The position numbers and the translations under genes are program-made. This document shows, piece by piece, positions 62,175 to 64,000 of a DNA stretch of 64,000 bases (within the stretch, counting starts at the first letter, position 1; each line of letters starts with the position of its first letter). Origin of the DNA: JBHHYN01 sp046757565 (GTDB lineage Bacteria; Pseudomonadota; Gammaproteobacteria; Eutrophobiales; Eutrophobiaceae); assembly GCA_046757565.1 (NCBI GenBank), contig JBHHYN010000001.1, positions 1-64,000 of the forward strand, read 5' to 3'. The notes under the pieces were generated by a model, which ran no database searches, was not told the DNA's origin, and saw nothing but the letters and a program-made list of their open reading frames with translations.

Positions 62175-64000
62175 ATGAACAGTATCCTGGAACAAACCCG
62201 AGAGTCTGCTTACCCTGCGAAAATGGAGTCGGGGAAAAACAGACACTATGACTGGCCTTACTTCTTCGCAGTAGCAAAAGAGCATAAACGCGAAATCGTC
62301 CTGGCAAACATTATTGCACTCATAGCCACTGTGGCGGCCATACCCATTCCCCTGTTAATGCCATTACTTGTCGATGAGGTGTTGCTTCATAAACCCGGGA
62401 TGATCGTGGCTATCATCGATGGGATCACGCCCGGGGCATGGCACGGCCCGTTCCTCTATATCGCGGCCGTACTCATTGTTACGCTGTTTCTGAGAATGAC
62501 ATCACTCTTCCTGAACGTTTGGCAGACACGCCAATTCACTATTATTTCCAAAGATGTCATCTTCCGCATACGGCAAGCGCTGTTATCACATCTGGGAAAA
62601 GTCTCCATATCAGAATATGAAGTACTCGGCAGCGGTACGGTAGCATCCTTTTTCGTCACGGATCTTGAAACCATCGATCAATTCGTCGGAACCACCATCA
62701 GCAAATTCCTGGTTGCCGTACTGAGCATCATAGGTATTACCGTTGTGCTGCTCTGGCTGAACTGGCAACTGGCATTGTTTATCCTGTTTATGAATCCCAT
62801 CGTCATCTACTTCACCATGGTGCTTGGCATGCATGTCAAGGAATTGAAGAAGAAAGAGAACAAGGCCTTTGAGGTTTTTCAACAGTCACTCAATGAAACC
62901 CTGGAATCCATTCAGCAGGTTCGTGCAAGCAACCGGGAACGCCATTATGTCTTGCAGATGATCGATCATGCCCGAGAGGTAAAAGGGAGTGGCGTTGCCT
63001 ATGCCTGGAAGAGCGACGCGGCCAACCGCTTGAGTTTTGTCATATTCCTGTTCGGTTTCGATATCTTCCGTGCCGTCTCCATGATGATGGTTGTTCTCTC
63101 CGGGTTATCCATCGGCCAGATGTTTGCCGTATTCGGCTATTTATGGTTCATGATGACCCCGGTACAGGAAGTGCTCAATATCCAGTATGCCTATCACAGT
63201 GCCAATGCTGCGCTTGCGCGTGTTAACCGACTCTGCGATCTGAACCGGGAACCGGCGTATCCGCACGAGATCGATCCATTTGCTAATAAAACCACCGTTG
63301 GCATCCGGATCGAAGCACTGCATTTCGCCTACGGCAAGGCCCAGGATGTACTGAACGGCATCAACCTGAATATCGACCCTGGTGAAAAGGTCGCACTGGT
63401 CGGCGCCAGTGGCGGCGGCAAATCAACACTGGTATCCGTGTTAATTGGTCTCTATCCCTCTCGGTCCGGGATGGTTTACTACGACCACGTGCCGGCCACC
63501 CGCATCGGTCTTGAAGTTATCCGTGAAAATGTCGCCACCGTGTTACAGCACCCTGCCCTGTTCAACGATACCGTACGGAGTAATTTAACCATGGGCAAAA
63601 ACCTGTCCGAAGAAAGACTCTGGCAGGCCCTGGAGATCGCACAGCTGAGACACACTATAGAGGAGATGGAGGCAGGGCTTGACACCATCGTCGGCCGTCA
63701 CGGTATACGGCTGTCCGGCGGCCAACGTCAACGGCTCGCCATAGCCCGCATGGTATTGACTGATCCAAAAGTGGTTATCCTCGATGAAGCCACCTCAGCC
63801 CTTGACGCCGAAACTGAATATCAGCTGCATACGGCATTGAGTGGTTTTCTCAAAGACCGTACAACGATCATCGTTGCCCACCGTTTGAGCGCCATTAAAC
63901 AGGCGAACCATGTTTATGTATTTGAGTCAGGAACGGTAAGCGAAGAGGGCAGCCACCGGGAACTGCTGTCCCGCAACGGCTTGTATGCAAATCTCTATGG
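62175..64000 (+). CDS. ABC exporter (membrane and ATPase domains in one chain), cut by the window end
   Basis: From ATG 62175 (an alternative is ATG 62223) the frame stays open to the window edge, 608 codons. The order is an N-terminal six-helix exporter domain (about 25-340) and an ATPase domain (about 375 on). The ATPase motifs are Walker A GASGGGKST, Q-loop VLQHPALFNDTV, signature LSGGQRQRLAIARM, Walker B VVILDEATSALD and the H-loop VAHRLSAI. This is the MsbA/peptide-exporter type half-transporter that works as a homodimer or heterodimer; substrate unknown. Little, perhaps only a few codons, seems missing at the C-terminus. Confidence 0.9.
   Translation, partial: MNSILEQTRESAYPAKMESGKNRHYDWPYFFAVAKEHKREIVLANIIALIATVAAIPIPLLMPLLVDEVLLHKPGMIVAIIDGITPGAWHGPFLYIAAVLIVTLFLRMTSLFLNVWQTRQFTIISKDVIFRIRQALLSHLGKVSISEYEVLGSGTVASFFVTDLETIDQFVGTTISKFLVAVLSIIGITVVLLWLNWQLALFILFMNPIVIYFTMVLGMHVKELKKKENKAFEVFQQSLNETLESIQQVRASNRERHYVLQMIDHAREVKGSGVAYAWKSDAANRLSFVIFLFGFDIFRAVSMMMVVLSGLSIGQMFAVFGYLWFMMTPVQEVLNIQYAYHSANAALARVNRLCDLNREPAYPHEIDPFANKTTVGIRIEALHFAYGKAQDVLNGINLNIDPGEKVALVGASGGGKSTLVSVLIGLYPSRSGMVYYDHVPATRIGLEVIRENVATVLQHPALFNDTVRSNLTMGKNLSEERLWQALEIAQLRHTIEEMEAGLDTIVGRHGIRLSGGQRQRLAIARMVLTDPKVVILDEATSALDAETEYQLHTALSGFLKDRTTIIVAHRLSAIKQANHVYVFESGTVSEEGSHRELLSRNGLYANLY

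Overview
The window is 64 kb of a gammaproteobacterial chromosome of moderate GC. The evidence for the group is its gene order: grpE-dnaK-dnaJ-dapB with hrcA, nadK and recN; fur divergent from bamE; ratA-rnfH; smpB followed by ssrA; srkA; and egtD. HrcA in a gammaproteobacterium, together with relatives of the marine proteobacterial Pds sortase system, points to a non-enteric, probably aquatic lineage in the broad Chromatiales/Thiotrichales neighbourhood. That placement is an inference; no rRNA or other decisive marker is present.

Layout. 1-6 kb: end of a membrane protein gene, a large lipoprotein of unknown role, a SpoIIE-type phosphatase receptor, and CBS and PilZ signalling proteins. 5.6-15 kb: dapB and the heat-shock chaperone block dnaJ, dnaK, grpE, hrcA, then nadK and recN. 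A 242-bp MITE-like element sits between dnaJ and dnaK, and a sigma-32-like promoter candidate lies before dnaK. 15-23.7 kb: a hydrolase, fur/bamE, a cobalamin-type uptake system (btuF facing btuCD), rnfH-ratA, an NSS sodium symporter, smpB and the tmRNA gene. 23.7-24.8 kb: behind ssrA, three decayed genes lie side by side (a small membrane protein with an in-frame TGA, a DUF1232-like fragment, and the tail of a REP-associated transposase). 24.8-31 kb: a four-gene operon, all on the minus strand, of two multidomain GT4 glycosyltransferases and two GH130 mannoside phosphorylase/hydrolase-type enzymes. 31.2-33.5 kb: an osmoprotectant-type ABC transporter whose binding-protein/permease fusion gene is frameshifted. 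33.8-38.8 kb: unknown membrane and secreted proteins and an unusual double cNMP-binding/rhodanese/coiled-coil protein. 38.8-43.3 kb: the Pds sortase locus. Its kinase, regulator and OmpA-like genes are intact, but the sortase substrate and sortase have collapsed into about 640 bp of remnants. 44-48 kb: a Ser/Thr kinase, an alcohol dehydrogenase, a GST and a broken nucleotidyltransferase. 48-54 kb: an AddAB-like helicase-nuclease pair. 54.3-64 kb: egtD, an endonuclease I, tRNA-Ser(CGA) with a 139-bp tandem repeat carrying its 5' end, mltF, a Sel1 protein, a LysR regulator, a SnoaL-like secreted protein, srkA, and an ABC exporter that runs off the right edge.

The best candidates for new biology are the GT4/GH130 operon and the degenerate sortase locus that keeps its regulators. 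The GT4/GH130 operon looks like a make-and-recycle system for a mannose-containing glycan or glycoside, with a GT4 fused to a mannose-6-phosphate-isomerase-type cupin and another GT4 fused to an alpha/alpha-barrel-like domain. Several genes carry single-base frameshifts. Real decay and assembly error cannot be told apart from this sequence alone.
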